Positions 19,920 through 27,845 of a stretch of 64,000 nt of DNA are shown piece by piece. The notes under the pieces are model-generated. The model was not told the DNA's origin. It made no database searches and saw nothing but the letters and a program-made list of their open reading frames with translations. A program made the position numbers and the translations under genes. The first letter of the stretch is position 1. Each line of letters begins with the position of its first letter. The DNA is taken from contig NZ_OX352320.1 in NCBI RefSeq assembly GCF_947090785.1, positions 2,480,001 through 2,544,000 of the forward strand. The letters run 5' to 3'. The DNA comes from Rheinheimera sp. MM224 (GTDB taxonomy: Bacteria; Pseudomonadota; Gammaproteobacteria; Enterobacterales; Alteromonadaceae).

Positions 19920-19945
19920 TTAAGGCCAGTTAAAACTGGCCTTAA
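19920..19945 (-). terminator. palindrome after nhaC
   Basis: AAGGCCAGTT (19922-19931) and AACTGGCCTT (19934-19943) form a perfect hairpin with a 2-base centre, directly behind the nhaC stop. The minus-strand 3' side continues AATTTTAA, consistent with termination. Confidence 0.65.
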
Positions 19946-19948
19946 TTA

Positions 19949-21499
19949 TTATTTGTTACCTTGCACGGCTGCAGTTATTGGCGTGTCTGGGGGTGTCAGT
20001 TTCAGGATCTTAATGCCCATATAAGCATAGATCACCGCCAGCACCGGATTGATCAGGTTAAAAAATGCGTACATGGCATAATCCAATGGATTGACGTTCA
20101 GCACGCCATGCATATAAGCACCACAGGTATTCCATGGGATCAGTGGGCTGGTGATAGTGCCGCCATCTTCTAAGGTACGTGATAAATTCACTGGTGCCAA
20201 ACCACGACGCTCATACTCTTCTTTAAACATACGGCCAGGCATTACAATCGACATATACTGATCTGCCGTCAAAATATTAGTCGCTATACAGGTAGCTATA
20301 GTACTGGCGATTAATGAACCTGTACTGTGCGCCTTATGCAAAATGGCTTCGACAAATTTTCGCAATAAACCAATGTGCTCAAGCACAGCACCAAACATCA
20401 TGGCAGAAAAGATCAGCCAGCAGGTGTTCAGCATTTTAACCATGCCACCACCGTTCAACAGCTTATCTAATTCTACATTTTGGGTTTCTATAACAAAACC
20501 ACCATGCAAGGTAGTCCAGACAACCTGCAATGGAGCCAACACATTATTTAACGCTTCTAAATTTATGGTAACAAACCAAAGATTAATACTGGATGCCAAA
20601 CCTGAATGCAGTGGTGCAGCCATTTTTGCAATCAGCTCCGGCTGGAATAACACAGCCCAGACACCACCTAACAAAGCACCAATAAATACAGTAGGGAAAG
20701 CCGGTACTTTTTTCACAGCCATCGCCATTAACACCAGTAACGGCACTAACATCAAAGGGCTGATCGCAAAATGTTGCTGCAAGGCTTCACTGATCGCACG
20801 AATTTGTGAGTCATCGGCCACGGCATTGGCATTAAAACCTAATACAGAAAAAATAATCAACGCCATAATCAGACTTGGAATAGTAGTCCAGGTCATATGG
20901 CGGATATGGTCAAATAAGTTTGAACCGGCCACAGCAGGAGCTAAGTTGGTCGTTTCACTGACAGGAGAAATTTTATCGCCGAAATAAGCACCAGAAACAA
21001 TGGCGCCGGCCGTAATAGCAGGAGACATACCTAAACCCGCAGCAACCCCTATTAAAGCGACACCTATGGTGGCTGCTGTAGTCCAACTACTGCCAATGCT
21101 TAAAGCAACGACAGCACAGAGCAAACAGCTTGCGGCATAAAACCAGGAGGGATCCAGCAACTGCAAGCCATAATAAATCAGCGAAGGCACTGTACCAGCA
21201 AGCAACCAGGTGCCTATTAAAGCGCCTACCGAGAATAAAATCAGCAAGGCTCCCAAAGACAAAGAAATGCCTTTGACCATAGCCTGTTCTATATCAGTCC
21301 AGCTGTAGCCGTTTTTCAGACCAATAATCACACCAGCACCTGACGCAATAAATAATGCGATCTGGTTGGCGCCATAAGACGAGTCGCTGCCGTAGAGATA
21401 AACAGCAAGAGCCAACAGGACAATAAGTACCAGCAGAGGAATACTGGCGTCTAAAAAACTAGGGGCTTTTATCTGGCGTGGTACAGGTTGTAGTTCCAT
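19949..21499 (-). CDS. nhaC: NhaC-family Na+/H+ antiporter
   Basis: A 516-residue polytopic inner-membrane protein. The ATG at 21499 (MELQPVPRQIKAP) is preferred over the TTG at 21532 because a GAGA box precedes it. NhaC hallmarks include the SIGSSWTTAATIGVALIGVA segment, GAIVSGAYFGDKISPVSETTNLAPA, and near the C-terminus ADQYMSIVMPGRMF with EDGGTITSPLIPWNTCGAYM. Around 11-12 membrane helices are visible. It exchanges cytoplasmic Na+ for protons, fitting a brackish or marine life style. Some NhaC relatives exchange malate/lactate instead. Confidence 0.9.
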   Translation of the reverse strand: MELQPVPRQIKAPSFLDASIPLLVLIVLLALAVYLYGSDSSYGANQIALFIASGAGVIIGLKNGYSWTDIEQAMVKGISLSLGALLILFSVGALIGTWLLAGTVPSLIYYGLQLLDPSWFYAASCLLCAVVALSIGSSWTTAATIGVALIGVAAGLGMSPAITAGAIVSGAYFGDKISPVSETTNLAPAVAGSNLFDHIRHMTWTTIPSLIMALIIFSVLGFNANAVADDSQIRAISEALQQHFAISPLMLVPLLVLMAMAVKKVPAFPTVFIGALLGGVWAVLFQPELIAKMAAPLHSGLASSINLWFVTINLEALNNVLAPLQVVWTTLHGGFVIETQNVELDKLLNGGGMVKMLNTCWLIFSAMMFGAVLEHIGLLRKFVEAILHKAHSTGSLIASTIATCIATNILTADQYMSIVMPGRMFKEEYERRGLAPVNLSRTLEDGGTITSPLIPWNTCGAYMHGVLNVNPLDYAMYAFFNLINPVLAVIYAYMGIKILKLTPPDTPITAAVQGNK

Positions 21500-21547
21500 G
21501 GACGTATTCTCATCACGATTGGTTAACACCAATTCTGTTGTTATAAA

Positions 21548-21598
21548 AAGGGGTCAGAGTCAATGAATGTCGTTTTTATCCATTGACTCTAACCCCTT
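21548..21598 (-). repeat. long imperfect palindrome, REP-like; also terminator of prc
   Basis: Two 18-base arms (21548-21565 and 21581-21598) match at 17 of 18 positions around a 15-base loop. The arm core GGGGTCAGAGTCAATG resembles repeats that I recall near REP-associated transposases in many proteobacteria. In the minus direction CCCC is followed by TTTTTATAA, so the element can act as the prc terminator. Whether it is repeated elsewhere in the genome cannot be seen here. Confidence 0.6.
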
Positions 21599-21609
21599 AG
21601 CTTCATTTA

Positions 21610-23628
21610 TTAGTCAGCGCGTTTTGCCAGATGCCCCAGACTCAACAGGTCTGCAGTGATCTGAGCTGTTTCTTCCAGCAGAGGATCCAGCTTTTCCAAC
21701 ACTTCCGGTAAATCATCCAGGTTCTTCACCGCAGGTAATTTCAGTCGTGCCAAACGTTCGTTCACACGTTTTAAATCACGGGATGTGTTTTCGTCTTTTT
21801 TCTTTAAACGTTCCTGCTCGTTCAGTGAAATAGTTTTTTCGTCTTTCTCTTTGTTATACAGCGCAATATCGTCCATCAGGTATTTGTATTCTGTTTCTTT
21901 GCTGAAACGTTCCTGATGTTTTTGCTGTAAAACCGGCAATGCTTTTTTAATTTCATCTGATGCGCTGTACTGAGCCGCAGGGATACTATCCCATGGCAAG
22001 GCATTTTCTTCTTTGCTCTCGCCCCACTCACCTGGTTCGATAGGCGAAGGGAAAGCAATGTCAGGGATCACGCCTTTGTGCTGAGTACTGCCACCATCGA
22101 TGCGATAAAACTTAGCAATAGTAAACTGCACTGAACCCAGGGTCTCTTCAAACATATCGTAAACCCGGCCTAAACCGCGGTGCTGTTGCACTGTACCTTT
22201 ACCGAAGGTATGTTCACCTACAATTAAAGCACGGCCATAGTCCTGCATAGCAGCAGCGAAAATTTCAGAGGCAGACGCACTGTAACGGTCAACCATTACG
22301 GTCAGAGGGCCATTGTAAAATACACTGCCGTCCTGATCCTGACTAATGCTGATACGATTACCCGCTTCACGGATTTGCACTACAGGGCCTTTATCAATAA
22401 ATAAACCTGTTAAAGATACAGCTTCTGGTAAAGAACCACCGCCGTTGCCACGCAAGTCAACAATAATACCGTCGACATTCTGCTGCTTTAAGCTGGCAAT
22501 TTCTTTTTTCACATCTTCAGTCAGGTTGTTGTAAAAGCTTGGAATGTTAATCACACCAATCTTTTTACCTACAGGGCTTAACTTAGGTTCCAGTACTTCA
22601 GCTTTTGCCGCTCTGTCTTCTAAACGGATTTTATCACGCACAATAGAAATTTGAGTCGGTACGCCTTTGGACGCATCCCCACCTACTAATACCTGCAGAC
22701 GAACAGTCGAGCCCTTTGGACCTTTGATCAAATCGACTACGTCATCAAGACGCCAGCCAACTACATCAACAAATTCTTCTTCGCCCTGAGCTACACCAAT
22801 GATTTTATCTTTGGGTTTGATTTTTTTTGTCATATCAGCCGGACCACCCGGGACCAGACTCATAATGACAGTGAAATCGTCATCACTTTGCAGTACGGCA
22901 CCAATACCTTCCAATGACAGGTTCATTTCCTGTTGGAAGCGTTCTGCACTGCGTGGCGACAGATAGGAGGTATGAGCTTCAATGCTGCGGGCATACGAAT
23001 TCATCACAATTTGGAAAACGTCTTCACTTTCAGTTTGTAATAAACGTTTTTTCGCGTTTTCGTAGCGTTTTTTCAGCAGCTTGGTCGTCTCTTCTGCCGT
23101 TTTACCAGCCAGCTTCAGATTCAGCGCATCAAACTTAACTTTTTGACGCCACAGCTCATTCAGCTGAGCCACATCAGCAGCCCATGGCGCATCTTCACGC
23201 TCAAACTCATAGCTATCTTTAGCTGTGAAATCAAAAGGTTTATCCAGCAAACTGATCGCATAGTCATAACGCTCCAGACGGCGCGTCATGCTTAAATTAA
23301 ACATTTGATAAGCAAAATCAAACTGGCCTTTCGCCAGGCCGTTATCAAATTCTTTGCGGTACTGCTCAAAGCCGTCTACATCTGACTTCAACAAAACATT
23401 ACGGAAAAAATCCAGACTTTTTAAATAGCGGTCAAAGACTTTTGATGACAACTCATCGTCAATTCGTAACCCGACATAGTGTTCACGGGTAAAATAATTG
23501 GTGATCCGTTTACTTGCCGTTGCATGTTGTGGTTCCTGCGCCAGATTTGGCACAGGAGATATAACCGGAGCAGCAACGCTGCTACCGATCACCAGAAAAA
23601 ATGCCGCTAAGCTGGAAATTTTTTTCAT
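21610..23628 (-). CDS. prc: C-terminal processing protease (tail-specific protease)
   Basis: A 672-residue periplasmic protease with a signal peptide (1-20). It cleaves proteins at their C-termini, including envelope and peptidoglycan-related substrates. The order is an N-terminal helical domain, a PDZ domain (about 235-330, with LSLEGIGAVL) and the S41 core (DLRGNGGG at 391-398). The catalytic dyad is Ser452 in YSASASEIF and Lys477 in FGKGT, the same numbering as E. coli Prc. The C-terminal part is a charged helical domain. It lies downstream of proQ as in enterobacteria. Confidence 0.97.
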   Translation of the reverse strand: MKKISSLAAFFLVIGSSVAAPVISPVPNLAQEPQHATASKRITNYFTREHYVGLRIDDELSSKVFDRYLKSLDFFRNVLLKSDVDGFEQYRKEFDNGLAKGQFDFAYQMFNLSMTRRLERYDYAISLLDKPFDFTAKDSYEFEREDAPWAADVAQLNELWRQKVKFDALNLKLAGKTAEETTKLLKKRYENAKKRLLQTESEDVFQIVMNSYARSIEAHTSYLSPRSAERFQQEMNLSLEGIGAVLQSDDDFTVIMSLVPGGPADMTKKIKPKDKIIGVAQGEEEFVDVVGWRLDDVVDLIKGPKGSTVRLQVLVGGDASKGVPTQISIVRDKIRLEDRAAKAEVLEPKLSPVGKKIGVINIPSFYNNLTEDVKKEIASLKQQNVDGIIVDLRGNGGGSLPEAVSLTGLFIDKGPVVQIREAGNRISISQDQDGSVFYNGPLTVMVDRYSASASEIFAAAMQDYGRALIVGEHTFGKGTVQQHRGLGRVYDMFEETLGSVQFTIAKFYRIDGGSTQHKGVIPDIAFPSPIEPGEWGESKEENALPWDSIPAAQYSASDEIKKALPVLQQKHQERFSKETEYKYLMDDIALYNKEKDEKTISLNEQERLKKKDENTSRDLKRVNERLARLKLPAVKNLDDLPEVLEKLDPLLEETAQITADLLSLGHLAKRAD

Positions 23629-23644
23629 TGAACACTCGTCTCTG

Positions 23645-24367
23645 TTAGGCCTGGAACAGCTTATCCCCTTGGGTTTTAATCACCATACCTGAGGCAAGCT
23701 GAACCACAACATCATTTTTAACTACTTCAAGTACAGTTGCAGGCACTGGTTTCAGCCCTACTTTTAACTGCACAGCACTGCCAACTTTTAATGTGGCCGT
23801 ATTTAATGCAATAAGTTCAACCGCTTGCTCCTGAACCACTTTTTCTGTGGTCTGAGGCTTAGAGTTCAGTCTGGCCGCTTTTGCAGCCACAGTGGCCTTA
23901 TTAGGCTGAGATTTTTTGTAAGCAGGTTTGTCAGTCTGAGCAGCTTTAGGCTGATCTTTTTGTTGTTCTTTATGCTTAGCACGCTCTGCTGCTGCTTTGG
24001 CTTTACGCACTTCAGCCGCTTTGGTTTTGCTTTGCTCTAAAGTTTCAGCAGCATGAGCGGCCTGCTGTTCATCAATCAGATCACCTGCCTGACCATCTAA
24101 ATCAACGCGGGCAACACCCACTTTGACACCGGCCAGATAACGCCAGCTGGAGGTATACAGACGTAAAGCATGACGAATTTGCGTTTTGCTGATGCCATCT
24201 TCTTCAGACAACCGCTGCGCTAAGTCCTGAAAAATACCTATTTTCAGAGGTTTAGCTTCACCGCTTTGGCTAAAACACAGAGGAAACTTTTCGCTAAGTT
24301 CGGCGAGGATTTGTTTCACATCTTTGCCTGCAGGTTGAGCTTGGATTTGTTCAGTTGGGGTTGTCAT
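23645..24367 (-). CDS. proQ: RNA chaperone ProQ
   Basis: A 240-residue RNA-binding protein. The N-terminal FinO/ProQ domain (about 13-125) shows AELSEKFPLCF, LKIGIFQDLAQRL, ISKTQIRHALRLYTSSWRYL and VARVDLDG. A basic Lys/Ala/Gln-rich linker (about 110-180) and a C-terminal Tudor-like domain (VGSAVQLKVG ... VVVQLASGMVIKTQ) follow. ProQ binds many small RNAs and mRNA 3' ends. It sits 16 bases before prc and 6 bases after a small acidic protein, in one operon. Confidence 0.96.
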   Translation of the reverse strand: MTTPTEQIQAQPAGKDVKQILAELSEKFPLCFSQSGEAKPLKIGIFQDLAQRLSEEDGISKTQIRHALRLYTSSWRYLAGVKVGVARVDLDGQAGDLIDEQQAAHAAETLEQSKTKAAEVRKAKAAAERAKHKEQQKDQPKAAQTDKPAYKKSQPNKATVAAKAARLNSKPQTTEKVVQEQAVELIALNTATLKVGSAVQLKVGLKPVPATVLEVVKNDVVVQLASGMVIKTQGDKLFQA

Positions 24368-24373
24368 GCAAAA

Positions 24374-24682
24374 TTACTCTTCTTCATCAGCGGCATCGAC
24401 TAACTTAATGCCTTCTTCTAATTGGTTATTAACGTAACAGATAGCCCAGTCGACCAGTTCATCCTCATCTGCTTCTAACAAAACTAAACTACCTCGTAGT
24501 TCGTTCCATATAGCGATAAGTAAATGGTCAATTTCGGCTGCTAAAATATCATCCGGAAAACGGCGCCAGACTGCGTGATAAATGGCGTTGATTCGATCTG
24601 CGACGATCTCTTCTTCACCTTCCCAGTCACCTACATCGGCAACCTGGAATAAATAGTCCTGAATATTGACTAAATCTTTCAT
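24374..24682 (-). CDS. small acidic protein of unknown function
   Basis: A 102-residue, strongly acidic, apparently all-helical protein (MKDLVNIQDYLFQVADVGDW at the start, DAADEEE at the end). No membrane segment, signal or cysteine pair is evident and I do not recognise the family. Its ATG overlaps the msrC stop (ATGA) and it ends six bases before proQ, so it belongs to the msrC-proQ-prc operon. The acidic tail next to a highly basic RNA chaperone is suggestive of an interaction, but this is speculation. Confidence 0.8.
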   Translation of the reverse strand: MKDLVNIQDYLFQVADVGDWEGEEEIVADRINAIYHAVWRRFPDDILAAEIDHLLIAIWNELRGSLVLLEADEDELVDWAICYVNNQLEEGIKLVDAADEEE

Positions 24683-25152
24683 AAAGTCCGTGCCAGATGC
24701 TGTTCAAACAGCTGAACCAGCCCAGCTAAACCTTGTTGGTCATCCAGATCAAAACGCGCCAGACTTGGACTATCAATATCCAACACAGCAATAATGTTGC
24801 CGTTATGACGCACGGGGAACACAATTTCTGAGTTACTGGCTGCATCACAGGCAATATGGCCCGGAAACTCATGGACATCTTTTACCAGTTGGATTTCGCC
24901 ACTGGACACCGCTGTACCACAGACACCTTTGCCTACCGGAATGCGCACACAAGCAACTTTCCCCTGAAATGGTCCCAAAACTAAAACGTCATCCCTTAAA
25001 ATATAAAAGCCTGACCAATTCAGATCAGGCATTTCATTAAAGAGCAACGCACTCAGATTTGCCATGTTGGCAATCAGATCTGTTTCGTCTTCGATCAGAG
25101 ACTGTGCTTGCTGTTGCAGCAGCTGATAAAATTCTGATTTTTGCTCACGCAT
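24679..25152 (-). CDS. msrC: free methionine-(R)-sulfoxide reductase, GAF type
   Basis: A 157-residue single GAF-domain enzyme that reduces free methionine-R-sulfoxide in the cytoplasm. Key blocks are NWSGFYILRDDVLVLGPFQG, RIPVGKGVCGTA and HIACDAASNSEIVFPV. The three functional cysteines are at 68, 78 and 102; their spacing (10 and 24) equals that of Cys84/94/118 in the E. coli enzyme. It leads the operon msrC-unknown-proQ-prc, matching the yebR-proQ-prc neighbourhood of enterobacteria. Confidence 0.93.
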   Translation of the reverse strand: MREQKSEFYQLLQQQAQSLIEDETDLIANMANLSALLFNEMPDLNWSGFYILRDDVLVLGPFQGKVACVRIPVGKGVCGTAVSSGEIQLVKDVHEFPGHIACDAASNSEIVFPVRHNGNIIAVLDIDSPSLARFDLDDQQGLAGLVQLFEQHLARTL

Positions 25153-25259
25153 GAAATATAGGTTCTACCATGACTACGAAGGCCCCTACATTACTTGTTT
25201 TGTCGCTAAATTTAAACCTCTGCCACAAAAAGATTTAGTCACTTTTGTTCAATAAACAA

Positions 25260-25940
25260 TCAATGACTGTTCATTTCAAACTCAACTGACACTTCTGCTC
25301 TGATATCGGTCTGACCAAAGCTGACTTCAGCACCATCTGCCATAGCGCGAGCCATCTTCATCACAGGTGCAGGAGCATAACCTTGTTCATTGATTTTTTG
25401 CGCAGAACCCAGGGTTAAGCCATTGGCTTTTGCTAATAAAGCTGCCTTGGTTTTGGCATGAGCAAAAGCTTGTTGCAATGCTTTTTGATACAACTCATCG
25501 GACTCGCTGACTAAAAACTCAGCCTGGTTCATCTGAGTTACACCTAAATCTGCAGCTTGTTGCAGCACTGTGCTATACAGCGATAAATCATCTAAAGACA
25601 CAGTGATGTCGCGGCTAACCAAATAACGTTGTGGTAATTTGCGCTCAGGGTCATGCTGATAATCAGGTTGAATACGCAAAGGCGCATTATTCAGTTGCTC
25701 TTCCTTCACCCCCAGCTTACGCAGGGCTTTGGTTAAAGCAGCGACCTGATCATCAACTTTTTGTTTAGCATCACTGACTTTCTCAGAGGTCTGCTGAATT
25801 TGCATACTTAAACGCACGGCATCCGGTTTAGCTTGCATTACAGCAGAACCAGATACAGTAACGGTTTTTACCGCTGGCGTATCTGCTAAAGCGACAAAAC
25901 TCATACTACAGACCAGAAGAGCTACTAATTTCGTTTTCAT
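25260..25940 (-). CDS. SIMPL (DUF541) domain periplasmic protein
   Basis: A 226-residue protein with a signal peptide (1-19, ending VALA). The mature part is a single SIMPL/DUF541 domain: TVTVSGSAVMQAKPDAVRLSM, then VAALTKALRKLGVKEEQL, YLVSRDITVSLDDL and the C-terminal DIRAEVSVEFEM. Related proteins (E. coli YggE, BP26) are periplasmic oligomers linked to oxidative stress tolerance, of unclear biochemistry. A ribosome site GGAT precedes the ATG. It is monocistronic between msrC and the M1 peptidase. Confidence 0.9.
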   Translation of the reverse strand: MKTKLVALLVCSMSFVALADTPAVKTVTVSGSAVMQAKPDAVRLSMQIQQTSEKVSDAKQKVDDQVAALTKALRKLGVKEEQLNNAPLRIQPDYQHDPERKLPQRYLVSRDITVSLDDLSLYSTVLQQAADLGVTQMNQAEFLVSESDELYQKALQQAFAHAKTKAALLAKANGLTLGSAQKINEQGYAPAPVMKMARAMADGAEVSFGQTDIRAEVSVEFEMNSH

Positions 25941-26004
25941 TTTTAAATCCTGTTAAATACGTTCAGCACAGACTACCCTGCTTAGCTGAACGTCCACTGA
26001 AAAA

Positions 26005-27831
26005 TTAATTAAGCTTCAGTACCTTATCAACAGCTGACTGAGTTAAAGGATGATAACCAGCACGGGCTTTCTGGTACACAGTTTTAGCCCAGCTAAGCGT
26101 TTGTGGGCTTTGGCTGAGTTGCTGATACAAAGGCACCACAAACTTACGCCGTCCAACCTTGACTAAGAACTTTTCCAGCGCAGGTTGAGCTTGCGTATAG
26201 TTTTTTGCCAGCGCCACCTTAAACCAGGCTGTTGCGACTTCCGCATTTTGACTCTGGCTCAAGCCAAAGCCTTGATCCAGCTGCTGGAGCTGGGCCGTAT
26301 CGACAGTAGCAGCCAATTGGCCGATAAAATGTAACCAATGGTGAATACTCCAGCTGTTTGTCTGTAAATCCGTCAGCTTGCCGCTTTTTTGCCATAAAGC
26401 CAGTTGTTGATCCACCTGCTTAAAGGCATCTGATTGCGGCGCAACAAAAGTGCTGGCCAGTCCAGGCTGATACAGCCATTCCAGTACTTCGCCCATAGAA
26501 ACAATATCCGGGTCGTTCAGCAGGGTTTTGCGCATATAACGCAGAAACTTTTCGGTATCCATGCTTTGAAAAGCAAAAGTCTGGAAATAGTTTTTTAAGA
26601 ACGGATCAAACACAGCACGACCAAAACGTTGCTCTAAAAATTGCAGGAATAACATGCCTTTGACATAAGGTACCTGCGAGAAGGCGTCATCCGGGTCACG
26701 GCCTGTATAATCCGTCACCAATAAAGTGTCTTTGGCATCGAGCTGATCCAGATCATTTTCTAAGTCCTGCACGGACAACTGACGCTCCAGCAAGGCACGC
26801 TCTGGCCCATACACCTGCTCCATAATGCGGTTTTCAACATAATTGGTGAAACCTTCGTTCAGCCACAGCTCGTGCCAGCTGCCATTGGTGACTAAATTGC
26901 CGGACCAGGAATGTGCCAGCTCATGAGCTATTAAACTAACCAGGCTTTTGTCTCCTGCTATCACAGTGGGTGTAATAAAAGACAAACGTGGGTTTTCCAT
27001 ACCACCAAAAGGAAAACTGGCCGGTAATATCAACAAGTCATAACGGCCCCATGGATACTCGCCATACATAGCGCTTGCCACTTGCATCATCTGCTCTGTA
27101 TCAGAAAACTCAGCCACGGCTTTATCCAGCCAGACTTTTTCAGCATACACTCCGGTACGCGCTGACATGGCTTTAAATTCTAAGTCCCCTATCGCAAGAG
27201 CTATCAGATAAGCCGGAATAGCCTGAGGCATACGGAAAAAATAGTCGCCGTCTTTGTCGGTATTGGCACTGTTATCAGCCCCCATTACCGCTAGCAATTC
27301 TTTGGGCGTATGAATACGGGCCTGATAATTCAGCCGTACTGCTGGTGTATCCTGCAGCGGGATCCAGCTACGGGCATGAATAGACTGCGACTGGCTATAC
27401 ATAAAAGGCTGTTGTTTTTCACTGGTTTGCTCTTTGGTCAGCCATTGCAGCCCTGAAGCTTGTGGGCTGGTGTGGTAATAAATCCGCACTTTAGGAAATT
27501 GCGCAGGAAACTCAATGCGCAGCGCCTGGCCGTGATTGGGTGACTTATCACCAAAGCTGTGGCTCAGCTTCAACCATCGGCCTTCAGCGGATTGGCCCAT
27601 GACTTTTTCAATACTCAGGTCGCGGCTATCAAGAATAAGCTCGCGCACATCAGGGTGATGCCAGTCCAGTTGCAGTTCGACAAAACCTGAAAGCTGTTTT
27701 TTATCAAAATCGGCCGTTAAATCCAACGTCAGCTGTGGATGACTGACTAACGCAAAGTTGCTGAAACTATGGGGATCACCAGCCTGAACTTTGGCAGCAA
27801 GGATAAACAGCAACAACAGGACAACACGCAT
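26005..27831 (-). CDS. exported M1 aminopeptidase, LTA4-hydrolase/aminopeptidase B-like
   Basis: A 608-residue metallopeptidase with a signal peptide (1-17, ending KVQA). The GGMEN exopeptidase motif lies at 276-280 and the zinc site HELAH at 303-307 followed by SWSGN, with the downstream Glu in WLNEGFTNYVE. The C-terminal helical domain is of the leukotriene A4 hydrolase type. Similar enzymes occur in marine gammaproteobacteria, where they work on peptides in the periplasm. The start is 14 bases after the stop of a protein kinase gene, with GGAG upstream, so the two are probably one operon. Confidence 0.93.
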   Translation of the reverse strand: MRVVLLLLFILAAKVQAGDPHSFSNFALVSHPQLTLDLTADFDKKQLSGFVELQLDWHHPDVRELILDSRDLSIEKVMGQSAEGRWLKLSHSFGDKSPNHGQALRIEFPAQFPKVRIYYHTSPQASGLQWLTKEQTSEKQQPFMYSQSQSIHARSWIPLQDTPAVRLNYQARIHTPKELLAVMGADNSANTDKDGDYFFRMPQAIPAYLIALAIGDLEFKAMSARTGVYAEKVWLDKAVAEFSDTEQMMQVASAMYGEYPWGRYDLLILPASFPFGGMENPRLSFITPTVIAGDKSLVSLIAHELAHSWSGNLVTNGSWHELWLNEGFTNYVENRIMEQVYGPERALLERQLSVQDLENDLDQLDAKDTLLVTDYTGRDPDDAFSQVPYVKGMLFLQFLEQRFGRAVFDPFLKNYFQTFAFQSMDTEKFLRYMRKTLLNDPDIVSMGEVLEWLYQPGLASTFVAPQSDAFKQVDQQLALWQKSGKLTDLQTNSWSIHHWLHFIGQLAATVDTAQLQQLDQGFGLSQSQNAEVATAWFKVALAKNYTQAQPALEKFLVKVGRRKFVVPLYQQLSQSPQTLSWAKTVYQKARAGYHPLTQSAVDKVLKLN

Positions 27832-27845
27832 TTTTTTCTCCGAAA

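Noticed and set aside
20343..20987. 214-codon open frame antisense to nhaC
   Set aside because: It lies entirely over conserved nhaC codons and its composition is that of a frame shadow.
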